The notes below the pieces were generated by a model, which saw only the letters and a program-made list of their open reading frames with translations, was not told where the DNA came from and ran no database searches. Shown in pieces: positions 44,848-53,832 of a DNA stretch of 63,720 bases. Positions within the stretch are counted from its first letter, which is position 1. Each line of letters starts with the position of its first letter. The stretch comes from an uncultured Anaerobutyricum sp. (GTDB taxonomy: Bacteria > Bacillota > Clostridia > Lachnospirales > Lachnospiraceae). Made by a program: the position numbers and the translations under genes. Location of the stretch: positions 1 to 63,720 of the forward strand of contig NZ_CAKRCF010000014.1 of assembly GCF_934307085.1 (NCBI RefSeq). Direction: 5' to 3'.

Positions 44848-45243
44848 TTATCTGTACATTTCTCGCCACTCAAGATCTCCTCTTTCAAGAGCCTTAATTA
44901 ACAATTCTGCTGTTGCAAGATTTGTTGCAAGTGGAATATTATGCACATCACATAAATGCATAACATTAAAAATATCTGGTTCATGAATCTGCTGATTCTG
45001 TGGATCACGGAGAAAGATAACCATATCAATAAGATTATGCTCAATCTGAGATGCCATCTGCTGCTCTCCACCAAGAGGTCCCGCCAGATATTTGTGTATA
45101 GAAAGGTTGGTCACTTCTTCAATCAGTCTTCCAGTTGTTGCAGTTGCAAAGAGTTCATGCTTATTAAGAATCCCTCTGTATGCAATACAAAAGTTCTGCA
45201 TTAGTTTCTTTTTTCCATCGTGTGCGATTAATCCAATATTCAT
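44848..45243 (-). CDS. mgsA: Methylglyoxal synthase homologue
   Basis: 131 residues. The family converts dihydroxyacetone phosphate to methylglyoxal and phosphate. IALIAHD-type start (His8, Asp9), TATTGRLIEE, GPLGGEQQM and IHEPD are present, and the phosphate-binding region is intact. Oddity: aligned to the E. coli enzyme, the catalytic Asp71 (GGDQQ) is Glu60 here. The histidine and aspartate of the HxPD segment remain. Activity is therefore probable but not certain. Encoded between rodA and the carboxypeptidase, 12 bp after rodA. Confidence 0.85.
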   Translation of the reverse strand: MNIGLIAHDGKKKLMQNFCIAYRGILNKHELFATATTGRLIEEVTNLSIHKYLAGPLGGEQQMASQIEHNLIDMVIFLRDPQNQQIHEPDIFNVMHLCDVHNIPLATNLATAELLIKALERGDLEWREMYR

Positions 45244-45255
45244 ATATTTCCCCTC

Positions 45256-46380
45256 CTAGTAATGTCTTTGTAATCCAATGTTTAGAACAATCCCTATACC
45301 TGCCATATAACTTAATAGTGAGGTTAACCCGTAGCTTACAAATGGTAACGGTAGTCCTGTATTCGGAAGCAGCTCTGTTGCCACTCCTATATTTATAAAC
45401 GACTGGAAGCCTATCAACGCGCCCATTCCAAGTGCAATAAGCCGCCCGCTCATATTCTTCGCGACATAAGCCGTCTTTAAACATTCTATCATTATTATAG
45501 CCAATAATGCAATGACAATAACACTACCAACAAAACCGGTTTCCTCTCCTACCACTGAGAAAATAAAGTCCGTCTGCTGTTCTGACACAAAACCGGTATC
45601 AGCTACTGTAACATCAGAAATTGTATTATTATTCAGTCCCTTTCCATAAAGCTTTCCGGAACCGATTGCCATAACAGAATTATCCTGCTGATATGCTGTC
45701 GTAGACGAATATTTAGACGGTTCCAAAAATGTCATGATTCGAGTAACCTGATAATCATGAAGCAAAATCTGATTCGGTGTCTGAATATACCATATAAAAA
45801 GAAAACCAAGCGGTATCATAATTGGTATAATGATTTTTAACCACTTTTTAATTAAAACCATTGAAAATCCACCTACAAAAATTACAGATAACAAAATAAA
45901 TGTAATATCCAGTGTCGTAGACAGGTTCGGTTCTATTACTACTAAAAAAAGAGGTAATGCACACAAGAGAGCCAGTTTAAAAAGTACTTTCCATTCCATG
46001 AAGTCCTCTTCATGCTCCTGTATGTATACTGCCACAAATATTATCATAATTATCTTTGTAAGCTCTGACGGCTGTAGTCTGGTAAAGCCAAGATTAATCC
46101 ATCTCTGTGCACCATTTACACTGACACCGACAAGTTTTACAAGAACAAGCAGTACAATATTAAGCAGGTACAAAATTCTGTTGAAGCCACATACAAAATT
46201 AAAATTTACAACAGACAAAACTAACATTACACCCGCACTAAATATAAGTCCAACCAGCTGTTTACTTGTATAACTGCTGTCCGCGCTATTGATAAATAAC
46301 ACACCCATTCCGCTCAAGACAAGAACCGCACTTATCAATACCCAATTATAATTTTTAAATTGGTATTTCTGCTTTAACAT
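45256..46380 (-). CDS. rodA: SEDS peptidoglycan glycosyltransferase RodA/FtsW
   Basis: 374 residues, about ten membrane spans. SEDS polymerase of the elongation machinery, partner of class B PBP (the PBP2 encoded at 48262-51210). Motifs INGAQRWINLG-type segment (GVSVNGAQRWINLGFTRLQP), QTDFIFSVVGEETGFVGS and the C-terminal LPLPFVSYGLTS. Start at 46380 with AGGAGGAG upstream fits the family. It follows minE by 19 bp. Confidence 0.92.
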   Translation of the reverse strand: MLKQKYQFKNYNWVLISAVLVLSGMGVLFINSADSSYTSKQLVGLIFSAGVMLVLSVVNFNFVCGFNRILYLLNIVLLVLVKLVGVSVNGAQRWINLGFTRLQPSELTKIIMIIFVAVYIQEHEEDFMEWKVLFKLALLCALPLFLVVIEPNLSTTLDITFILLSVIFVGGFSMVLIKKWLKIIIPIMIPLGFLFIWYIQTPNQILLHDYQVTRIMTFLEPSKYSSTTAYQQDNSVMAIGSGKLYGKGLNNNTISDVTVADTGFVSEQQTDFIFSVVGEETGFVGSVIVIALLAIIMIECLKTAYVAKNMSGRLIALGMGALIGFQSFINIGVATELLPNTGLPLPFVSYGLTSLLSYMAGIGIVLNIGLQRHY

Positions 46381-46399
46381 GTTTCTCCTCCTGCGTTCA

Positions 46400-46675
46400 T
46401 TATCTCGGAGATCGCAATTCCTTAATCGGTATATTTGCATAGATGGCAGGGACGTTACCATGACCGCCATCCGATTCTGTCTGGGTGATTTGAATATCTA
46501 ACCCTTCCGTATCAATCTCCATGTATTTTGAAATTACTTTTATTATGTCATTTTTTATTAATTCCATCGTTTCCGGCGAACAATTTGCTCGATCTGATAC
46601 CAGTACAAGTTTTAATCTGTCCTTCGCAGTATTTCCCGATGTTTTTTTTCTAAGAATTCCATCCATGAATCCCAT
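46400..46675 (-). CDS. minE: Cell division topological factor MinE
   Basis: 91 residues. Stimulates the MinD ATPase and drives Min patterning. N-terminal amphipathic segment, then AKDRLKLVLVSDRANCSPETM (anti-MinCD region, split 20-40) and the C-terminal dimerisation domain with VISKYMEIDTEGLDIQI. Lies 14 bp after minD. MinE with MinCD implies an oscillating system rather than DivIVA-only topology. Confidence 0.94.
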   Translation of the reverse strand: MGFMDGILRKKTSGNTAKDRLKLVLVSDRANCSPETMELIKNDIIKVISKYMEIDTEGLDIQITQTESDGGHGNVPAIYANIPIKELRSPR

Positions 46676-46689
46676 TAGGTTCTCCCCCT

Positions 46690-47481
46690 TTAATAGCCTC
46701 GTTTAAATAAATTTGCTATTTTCTTCAGGATGCCCTCTGTCTCAAATTCCATAATCGGAACCTCTTCTCCAAGCACTCTGTGACAAATATTAGCAAATGC
46801 TTTTCCTGCCTGTGTATCTGTACCAACAAGTGGTTCTCCCTCATTTGTTGATATTACAATACTTTCATCATCTGGAACTACCCCAATCAAGTCAATGGCC
46901 AGTATGTCTATTACATCTTCCACTGACATCATATCTCCACGCTTTACCATATCCATACGAATACGATTCACAACCAGCTCAATCCTTTTTAACTCTTCCG
47001 CCTCTAAAAGCCCGATAATACGGTCTGCATCTCGAATAGCGGAAACTTCCGGTGTAGTAACAATGATCGCTCTGTCTGCACCTGCAATTGCATTTTTAAA
47101 TCCCTGTTCAATTCCTGCAGGACAATCAAGGAGAATATAATCAAAATCTTCTCTTAACTCATCTACAAGTTTTTTCATTTGTTCCGGACTTACCGCACTT
47201 TTATCTCTCGTCTGTGCAGAAGGTAAAAGGCAGAGATTTGAATATCTTTTGTCCTTAATCAATGCCTGCTTGAGACGACAGTTACCCTCCACAACATCTA
47301 CCAGATTATATACAATACGATTTTCCAGTCCCATAACAACATCAAGGTTACGAAGTCCGATATCTGTGTCAATCAGAACAACCTTTTTATCAAGCTTTGC
47401 AAGTCCCGTTCCTATATTGGCCGTTGTGGTGGTCTTTCCAACTCCACCCTTTCCAGATGTAATAACAATTACCTCACTCAT
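46690..47481 (-). CDS. minD: Septum site-determining protein MinD
   Basis: 263 residues. Membrane-associated ATPase of the ParA class. Deviant Walker A TSGKGGVGKTTTTANIG (residues 8-24), LIDTDIGLRNLDVVMG, DYILLDCPAGIEQG. C-terminal amphipathic membrane-targeting helix ILKKIANLFKRGY. In minC-minD-minE order. Confidence 0.96.
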   Translation of the reverse strand: MSEVIVITSGKGGVGKTTTTANIGTGLAKLDKKVVLIDTDIGLRNLDVVMGLENRIVYNLVDVVEGNCRLKQALIKDKRYSNLCLLPSAQTRDKSAVSPEQMKKLVDELREDFDYILLDCPAGIEQGFKNAIAGADRAIIVTTPEVSAIRDADRIIGLLEAEELKRIELVVNRIRMDMVKRGDMMSVEDVIDILAIDLIGVVPDDESIVISTNEGEPLVGTDTQAGKAFANICHRVLGEEVPIMEFETEGILKKIANLFKRGY

Positions 47482-47502
47482 TTTTATTCTCCTTTATATT
47501 AC

Positions 47503-48246
47503 TTAACTAATACTAATCTCACTAATCAACGACCTTGTAATCGTTTCAATGAATATATTGTCATTCTCGACAAATGCAAGCTTTGCAAGTAATTCCTGTT
47601 TGTTCTTTTTTCTTGCATTCTTTTTTGTATTTTTAGCCCCATGATCCGGTGAACGGGCAATACAACTGCCAATCTGAATCTGCATTGGTTCCATCATAAG
47701 TGCTGCTACAAATGCATTCTTATCATCTGGATATCCTGCATGTACGGTTCCCTTCAGGCATCCTAATACAACAACATTCCCCCCGGCAACAATCTGAGCA
47801 CCAGGATTAATATCCCCCAAAATTACTATGCTTCCATCCACCTCTATCTTCTGACCCGAACGAAGTGTTCCCCGATAGAACTGTCCATTCTTTGTAATGC
47901 GGTTCTCCGGAACAGAGCTTTCCTGTTTAGATACTTCTTCTTTCTGTGTTTTTAATTGCTCTAATACTCTCGAAAACTCTGTTTCATATACTTTTGCTCC
48001 GTCAATTACGCAGCTTATATTTAATCCACCGTTCTCAGATATCGTATCTACTAAAAGATTCTGTTCCCCAGATGTGAGATCTCGACCAGTAAAACTTACT
48101 GCAATCGGTTTTTTCAAATCAAAAAAATGAGTAGACTCCTTAAACTTATCCGCCACCTCCCGAAGAAGTTCTTCAAAAGGAAGTGTTGGATTCAGCACAA
48201 TCTGGAATCCATATTTATTCCCTTTAATAATAACGGAACTTTTCAT
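47503..48246 (-). CDS. minC: Septum site-determining protein MinC
   Basis: 247 residues. FtsZ-polymerisation inhibitor. N-terminal FtsZ-interacting domain (about 1-105), a Lys/Ser-rich linker, then the C-terminal beta-helix with RSGQKIEVDGSIVILGDINPG and GCLKGTVHAGYPDD, which binds MinD. Ends in a Lys-rich stretch KKNARKKNKQELLAK. It is 15 bp after PBP2. Confidence 0.92.
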   Translation of the reverse strand: MKSSVIIKGNKYGFQIVLNPTLPFEELLREVADKFKESTHFFDLKKPIAVSFTGRDLTSGEQNLLVDTISENGGLNISCVIDGAKVYETEFSRVLEQLKTQKEEVSKQESSVPENRITKNGQFYRGTLRSGQKIEVDGSIVILGDINPGAQIVAGGNVVVLGCLKGTVHAGYPDDKNAFVAALMMEPMQIQIGSCIARSPDHGAKNTKKNARKKNKQELLAKLAFVENDNIFIETITRSLISEISIS

Positions 48247-48261
48247 ATCTCCTCCTGTTTG

Positions 48262-51210
48262 TTAATCGTTGCTTCCATCTGAGCCTGTAGGCAGTAATGC
48301 TGTTGTTGCCTTCTTTTCCGCCTTGCTGGCCTTTCCAAAATAGTACTTATAAATATCTCTGGCAATCTCTGCTGCATTTGCTGAAGTGTAACCATTTGGC
48401 ACTACTACAGTCATAGTAATATCTGGATTGTCATATGGAGCATAAGATATAAACAGAGCATGGTTCGGTCTCTTTTTATTTTCCTGTGCAGTACCAGTCT
48501 TACCTGCCACTTTCATTCCCTGCTTTTCATATAGATATTTGATGGAACTGTCTTTTCCATTAACTACTCCTATCATACCTTTCTTAATCAAATCAAAGGT
48601 AGATGACTTTATCTTTAGCTTCTCCTCTGTTCTCTTCTTATACGAACTTAAAACATTACCAGAAGAATCCGTTGTCTTCTCTAATAAAGATAAATCTACC
48701 AGATTGTCATGATTTACAAGAGAAGTTACATATCTTGAAATCTGGCTAGGTGTATAACTGTGTGTACCCTGACCAATTGCAGAACGAATTGCATCTTCAT
48801 CAGAAATATGAGGTTCATATTCGGTAATCTCTACTCCAGACTTACGATTCAGTCCATACATAGATGCATACTTCTTCAGCTTAGTTAAGCCCCTCTGACT
48901 GTTATAGGTTCCATTCACTGTACCAAGATTATATCCCATCTGATAGAAGAAGAAGTTACAGGATACGGCAATCGCACCACTTACATTAAGAGAGCCGTGT
49001 GCATTTGGATATATCCAGCATTTCGCTGCTGGAGAAACCTTATCAAATATTCCTGTACATTTAACGTAGGTAGATGCATTTGCTACACCTTCTTCAAGAA
49101 CTGCTGTGGATGAAATAGGCTTAAAAGTAGAACCTGGTGCAGTTCTCGACTGCGTTGCTCTGTTTAACATCGGAGAAGATAAATCTGTATTAAGCGATGC
49201 ATAATACTCCGAGTCTATTCCATTAGCAAGTCGGTTATTATCATAGCTTGGGTAAGAAACCATTGCACGGACTTCTCCTGTATCAGGATCCGTGATAACT
49301 ACAGAACCAGAACAAGGATCAAGCGCAAGCTGTGCCGGTGTAATCTCTATGTTCTTAATCTTCTTATACATAAAATTATAAGCAGACATTTTATCTGTAT
49401 ACAAACTATTATAATCCTTATCCTTCTTTTTATCAAGAACTCCCTGATCATATAAAAGTAAGCATACCTTCTTGCCACTCAGAGTTCCATTTTTAATCAT
49501 ATATTCATATAGAATTTTATCAAAGTCTTCCTCAGATTTCAATGCGTCAATGATATAATTTATCAATTCGCTATAAATTTCATCTGCATCATAATAATCG
49601 GACTTAATGTTGAAAGAACTGATATCAATCCATTCATTATTAATCGCATATTTTAAAAACTTACGGAATGTAATTTTCTCATCTTTCCAGTCAAGATACA
49701 CCTGATCATTCTCATCAATTGCAGAAGCAACTAAAATACCATCATTTTCAAGCATCTTGTAGATATAATTTACGTAGTCTTGTTTTTCCTCACTGAGATT
49801 TTTGCGAATTGTCTTTCCATTTTTTAAATCACTTCGCAATGAATTTAAAACATTACCCTGTTTTTTCTTATAAATACGATATACTTCTTTCTCGTTCTTT
49901 TTCGCATTTTTCTTTGATAATTTGGAAATATTAATAACATTATTATCAATCAACGCATAATAAACATCCTTTATCGGAACTCTCTTTTCAGAGCCTGCTG
50001 TGTCAGCAGTTGTCAGATGTGCAAGCAAAATACCTGCCAGTCTTCGTTCCAAAATATTATAGGCATACTTTTGTAAGTCTGCATCAATTGTCAAATATAC
50101 ATTATTTCCAGCAGAAGCTTTCGTTGTCTTTACTGTTTTTATAACCTTTCCAAGATTATCTACCAGAACATCCTTCTGTCCTTTTTTACCTTGAAGAGTA
50201 CTTTCCATTGTCTTTTCGATACCAGTCTTTCCAACGACATCATTTGCTTCATATTTTCCACCAACATCATTAAGTTCCTTTAATTCACTTTCTGAAACAA
50301 TTCCTGTATAACCGAGAATTCCAGCAAAATACTTAGCATTCTTGTACTTACGAAGAGAATCTGCCTTAATAGACACACCCGGATATTCTTCCTGATGTTC
50401 CGAGATTGCTGCGATACTCTTATCACTTATATTAGATGCCACGGTAATCGGAGTCGTCTGTGAATAACGATTCATAAATACATCATATCGAACAGACATA
50501 ATCTTTAATACATCTTCTGTAGAATAGCTATCAGAGATACCAAACATCTTCCCCGTCCCCTGTGGTCCATTCTTACCAGATTTCAAATATTCATATACTT
50601 CTTCCGGTGTTGAATTCAAATATTTTTCCGCTTTCTTTTTTTCGGCTCCCGAAAGATTATCAATCTTTGTAATACCATAAATATCTTTTTTAAATCGTGT
50701 AAGTGCCGATCCTGACACTGTAAACTTTAATTTACCTTTACTGTTTACTGTTAATGGAAGATTATAAGTTATCGTATCTCCATTCTCCTCGAGCGTCTTT
50801 ACTAATTTATGTATTACTTCATTCTTTACATCATTCTCTGTTACTTTCTGTCCGTTTTTGCCATTTGCAGCAGTTCTTTCTCTTGCGATCTTACTCGTCT
50901 CATCGGTACTCTCAAGCGTAACGGTATAAGCGAGCTGATTATAAGCTAATATCTTTCCATTGCAATCATAAATATTGCCTCTGGCGCCACTAATTTCAAT
51001 CGTCTTTTTTATTTTGTAATTAAAGTTTGCGAGATGTTCATCTCCCTGTATAATCTGCAGAACAAAGAGTCGGTAAACCAAAAGGCAAAACAATGCTATA
51101 AGAAAAACCCCCATAATCACAATACGATTCGAAAGTAATTCTACAATCTGACTTCTTGTTTTTACTTTATCAGTCTTTTGCTTTTTCTTAAAATTAAACA
51201 AAATCTGCAC
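48262..51210 (-). CDS. mrdA: Class B penicillin-binding protein 2 with large insertion
   Basis: 982 residues; typical PBP2 proteins are about 600-720. One N-terminal membrane span (about 28-52), the PBP dimerisation region, then the transpeptidase domain with SxxK in APGSTFKPIS, SxN in AVSCNFFFYQ and KTG in AGKTGTAQE. Between TIDADLQKYAYNILE and LDPCSGSVVITDPDTGEV lie some 240 additional charged, mostly helical residues that ordinary PBP2 lacks. Start: GTG at 51210 overlaps an AGAGGTG ribosome site; the TTG three codons later (51199-51201) is 6 nt from it and is a real alternative. Overlaps mreD by 17 bp. Elongasome partner of RodA. Confidence 0.9.
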   Translation of the reverse strand: MQILFNFKKKQKTDKVKTRSQIVELLSNRIVIMGVFLIALFCLLVYRLFVLQIIQGDEHLANFNYKIKKTIEISGARGNIYDCNGKILAYNQLAYTVTLESTDETSKIARERTAANGKNGQKVTENDVKNEVIHKLVKTLEENGDTITYNLPLTVNSKGKLKFTVSGSALTRFKKDIYGITKIDNLSGAEKKKAEKYLNSTPEEVYEYLKSGKNGPQGTGKMFGISDSYSTEDVLKIMSVRYDVFMNRYSQTTPITVASNISDKSIAAISEHQEEYPGVSIKADSLRKYKNAKYFAGILGYTGIVSESELKELNDVGGKYEANDVVGKTGIEKTMESTLQGKKGQKDVLVDNLGKVIKTVKTTKASAGNNVYLTIDADLQKYAYNILERRLAGILLAHLTTADTAGSEKRVPIKDVYYALIDNNVINISKLSKKNAKKNEKEVYRIYKKKQGNVLNSLRSDLKNGKTIRKNLSEEKQDYVNYIYKMLENDGILVASAIDENDQVYLDWKDEKITFRKFLKYAINNEWIDISSFNIKSDYYDADEIYSELINYIIDALKSEEDFDKILYEYMIKNGTLSGKKVCLLLYDQGVLDKKKDKDYNSLYTDKMSAYNFMYKKIKNIEITPAQLALDPCSGSVVITDPDTGEVRAMVSYPSYDNNRLANGIDSEYYASLNTDLSSPMLNRATQSRTAPGSTFKPISSTAVLEEGVANASTYVKCTGIFDKVSPAAKCWIYPNAHGSLNVSGAIAVSCNFFFYQMGYNLGTVNGTYNSQRGLTKLKKYASMYGLNRKSGVEITEYEPHISDEDAIRSAIGQGTHSYTPSQISRYVTSLVNHDNLVDLSLLEKTTDSSGNVLSSYKKRTEEKLKIKSSTFDLIKKGMIGVVNGKDSSIKYLYEKQGMKVAGKTGTAQENKKRPNHALFISYAPYDNPDITMTVVVPNGYTSANAAEIARDIYKYYFGKASKAEKKATTALLPTGSDGSND

Positions 51211-51715
51211 CTCTCTTTTCGTTCTTTTCCAACCAATCGTTTATTCTTAATAAAATCTGATAAAATATGAGGGCTATAGCCACCGTATAAACCATTTCCG
51301 GAAGAATTATATTCTTGAGGTAATAGAAAACCCCCAGATGATTTTGTAAAAGACCACAAAGAATATACATAATCAATCCATAGATCAAATCATTCGCACC
51401 AATCAGTACCAGCGGAAGAATATTATCATCCGAATAATAGATACGATTGAAGAATCCATCTACAAATCCGAACACCATATATAAAAAGGCAAATCCACCA
51501 ATCGTAGAACCATAGAAAATATCCATGAGTAGTCCGCAGAAAAATCCAACGATCATTCCTGGCTTCTGACCGCGCATAACAGCCACTGAAGAAATGAGAA
51601 TAAGTAAAATATTCGGTGCAATTCCTGCTAGTTTAATCAGCTCAAATACAGATGTCTGTAATATAAAACATACAAACACCAGTATTGCTGTCACAATTCC
51701 TCGTTTCATAATCAT
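51194..51715 (-). CDS. mreD: Rod shape-determining protein MreD
   Basis: 173 residues, about five membrane spans. Inner-membrane component of the MreBCD elongasome. Pattern GIAPNILLILISSVAVMRGQ, GFFCGLLMDIFYGSTIGG fits the family, which is poorly conserved. Between mreC and PBP2, overlapping the latter; preceded by a large hairpin. Confidence 0.88.
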   Translation of the reverse strand: MIMKRGIVTAILVFVCFILQTSVFELIKLAGIAPNILLILISSVAVMRGQKPGMIVGFFCGLLMDIFYGSTIGGFAFLYMVFGFVDGFFNRIYYSDDNILPLVLIGANDLIYGLIMYILCGLLQNHLGVFYYLKNIILPEMVYTVAIALIFYQILLRINDWLEKNEKRGADFV

Positions 51716-51731
51716 CCCTTCTTACACAAAT

Positions 51732-51773
51732 GGCGGAAAGAGAAATATCAATACCGATACTCTTATTTCCGCC
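51732..51773 (-). other. Hairpin between mreC and mreD
   Basis: GGCGGAAA pairs with TTTCCGCC, extended by AGAG and ATATC/GATA-type pairs, across the 69-bp gap. No strong T-tract on the minus strand (ATTTGTG), so it is more likely a processing or partial attenuation structure that adjusts mreD/PBP2 levels relative to mreBC. Confidence 0.5.
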
Positions 51774-51784
51774 TGTTTTATTCT

Positions 51785-52654
51785 TTAATCTGCACTTTCG
51801 CTATCTGTTGGAACCTGCTTTAATTCTGTGATAACCAAAACATCTTCTATGTGTTGGAAATCAACAAATGGTATTACTTTGGCAGACTTTGTAAGATTAG
51901 AAGAATCCGTAGAAATCTTACTGATCGTTCCAATCTTAATCCCCTCTAGATACTTAGAACTGATATGAGAAGTAACCAATTCTTCTCCTTCTTTCATGTC
52001 AGCATCCTTACTAATATATGTTACATCAATCGTACCATCTTTTTGTACTGACTCACTATTTCCCTGTACAACACAGGTATCACCTGCATCAGAAGACTTG
52101 GCACTGACACTGCTGCTGTCATCTATGATAGAAGACACCTTAGCATATGTTCGACCTGTTTCTGTAACAATACCGACCAGACCTCCATCTGCTAAAACAT
52201 TCATATTAACCTTAATTCCATCTTTAGATCCCTTGTTAATAATAAATGTACTGTACCAGTTACCGCTTCCTTTGCTGATTACTCTTGCTCCTACCTTTTT
52301 GTACTGAGTATATTCTTTATCGAGTTTTAAAAGCTTTTGCAGATTATTCAGTTCTTTTTCGTTGGTACTCAAAGTTTCGTTTTCCTGGGTTAACTCTTTT
52401 ACCTTCTGAGTCAGCTTCTCATTCTCATTTTTCAGCTCTTTCATACTCTTAAAGTTTCCTACATGATCCCCAACCCAGACTCCAAAAGAATTAATCCCGT
52501 CCTGCATAGGAATCACTACTGTTTCTGCAACCACAGAAAGTGGCTTCACCGCATCTTTCAACACTGTGCTAACTGATAAAAGTAATATACAGATAACTGT
52601 CAGAATGACCAGCATCGTTTTTGGTGAAAACTCAAAATTATGACGATTTTTCAT
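51785..52654 (-). CDS. mreC: Rod shape-determining protein MreC
   Basis: 289 residues. Short cytoplasmic start, one membrane span (about 12-32), a long coiled coil (about 68-110: MKELKNENEKLTQKVKEL), then beta-barrel domains with ARVISKGSGNWYSTFIINKG. Extracytoplasmic scaffold linking MreB filaments to PBP2/RodA. 15 bp after mreB. Confidence 0.93.
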   Translation of the reverse strand: MKNRHNFEFSPKTMLVILTVICILLLSVSTVLKDAVKPLSVVAETVVIPMQDGINSFGVWVGDHVGNFKSMKELKNENEKLTQKVKELTQENETLSTNEKELNNLQKLLKLDKEYTQYKKVGARVISKGSGNWYSTFIINKGSKDGIKVNMNVLADGGLVGIVTETGRTYAKVSSIIDDSSSVSAKSSDAGDTCVVQGNSESVQKDGTIDVTYISKDADMKEGEELVTSHISSKYLEGIKIGTISKISTDSSNLTKSAKVIPFVDFQHIEDVLVITELKQVPTDSESAD

Positions 52655-52669
52655 AGTACCACTCCCTGA

Positions 52670-53710
52670 TTAATGAAAATCAGAATCCTGTAAATTATGA
52701 GCTAATCTTTCATAATCCGGATTTTCCATAATCATACCAAGTCCTTTTACTACAGTAAGCTCCGGTTCTTCCATCTTCATGATAGAAAGACCTGTCTCCT
52801 GCTGAATAAGAAGATCAAGATTTTTAATGTGTGTAGAACCACCTGTCATACATACACCATCATGCATAATATCCATAGATAATTCTGGTGGAGTTTTCTC
52901 TAAAATGAATTTAATTGCATCGATAATAGAGGAAAGGCTCTCTTCCATCGCCTCAAAAATAAGATGATTTGTAACTGTTACTTTATTAGGAAGACCTGTA
53001 ATAAGATTACGTCCCATGACATCGTAAGTAATCTCTTCGTCTTCCTTGATGCCGCTTGCAAGCTGCATCTTGAGTCTCTCTGCACTCTTCATACCAATAA
53101 CAAGGTTATGTTTTTTCTTTACAGTCTGCTGGATCGCCTCATCAAACTTTGTTCCGCCAATCTTTAACAGACGACTCTGCACGATTCCTCCAAGGCTGAT
53201 CAGACTGATTTCTGTTGTATCTGCTCCAATATTAACAATAAGACGACCTGTTGCATCCATTACATCTAGACCTGCTCCAAGTGCATCGGCAATTGGCTTC
53301 TCTACGATACGAATCTTCTTTGTCTTTAATGAAGAACTTGCAATCAGATCATAAAATGCACGTTTTTCTACTTCTGTAATATCAGAAGGTACTGCAATAT
53401 AAAATTCTGCATTGCCTCCGGCAGCAAGTCCCTCTGCAAATTTCTTTCCGTGCATTCCTTTAAAGTAAAGCTGAATCATTGTCTGCATGGCAGTAAAATC
53501 TGCAATAACCCCATTGATAATCGGCTGTTTTACCTCGATGTTCTTCGGTGCTTTCTCATACATAGAGTATGCTTCATCTCCTAATGCTAATGGTTCTTTT
53601 CTCTTCACCATAGCAATCATGTTTTTCTGATGTAAAATTACTCCTGCAGCTTTCTGGTAAATTTTGATGGAATTCGTTCCCATATCAATTCCATATATTT
53701 TTTCAGACAT
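52670..53710 (-). CDS. mreB: MreB-type actin homologue with divergent nucleotide loops
   Basis: 346 residues. Actin-like filament protein organising lateral wall synthesis. Start at 53710 with AAAGGAG 8 nt upstream. Domain order is MreB-like (PSDITEVEKRAF, IVEKPIADALGAGLDV, MTGGSTHIKN). Compared with canonical MreB, phosphate 1 reads GIDMGTNSIK rather than DLGTAN, and phosphate 2 reads NIGADTTEIS rather than IGGGTTEV. It may be a specialised paralogue with altered ATP handling, yet it is the one encoded with mreC and mreD. Confidence 0.9.
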   Translation of the reverse strand: MSEKIYGIDMGTNSIKIYQKAAGVILHQKNMIAMVKRKEPLALGDEAYSMYEKAPKNIEVKQPIINGVIADFTAMQTMIQLYFKGMHGKKFAEGLAAGGNAEFYIAVPSDITEVEKRAFYDLIASSSLKTKKIRIVEKPIADALGAGLDVMDATGRLIVNIGADTTEISLISLGGIVQSRLLKIGGTKFDEAIQQTVKKKHNLVIGMKSAERLKMQLASGIKEDEEITYDVMGRNLITGLPNKVTVTNHLIFEAMEESLSSIIDAIKFILEKTPPELSMDIMHDGVCMTGGSTHIKNLDLLIQQETGLSIMKMEEPELTVVKGLGMIMENPDYERLAHNLQDSDFH

Positions 53711-53742
53711 TGGTATGTCTCCTTTCGTTAGCATTTATACAT

Positions 53743-53773
53743 GAAACAAATGCGGCATTACCGCATTTGTTTC
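53743..53773 (-). terminator. Hairpin between radC and mreB
   Basis: GAAACAAATGCGG pairs perfectly with CCGCATTTGTTTC around a 5-nt loop. The stem ends in TTTGTTT but no further T-tract follows. Probably terminates radC transcription, before the mreB leader. Confidence 0.55.
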
Positions 53774-53832
53774 TACTCTTTGTCAGTGTACTTCCAAAGT
53801 CTCTGGTACTGATTCTGAAAATACATATATCT

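Noticed and set aside
45164..45484. Open frame of 106 codons overlapping mgsA and rodA
   Set aside because: Alternative frame of two well-supported genes, with no ribosome site or family similarity.
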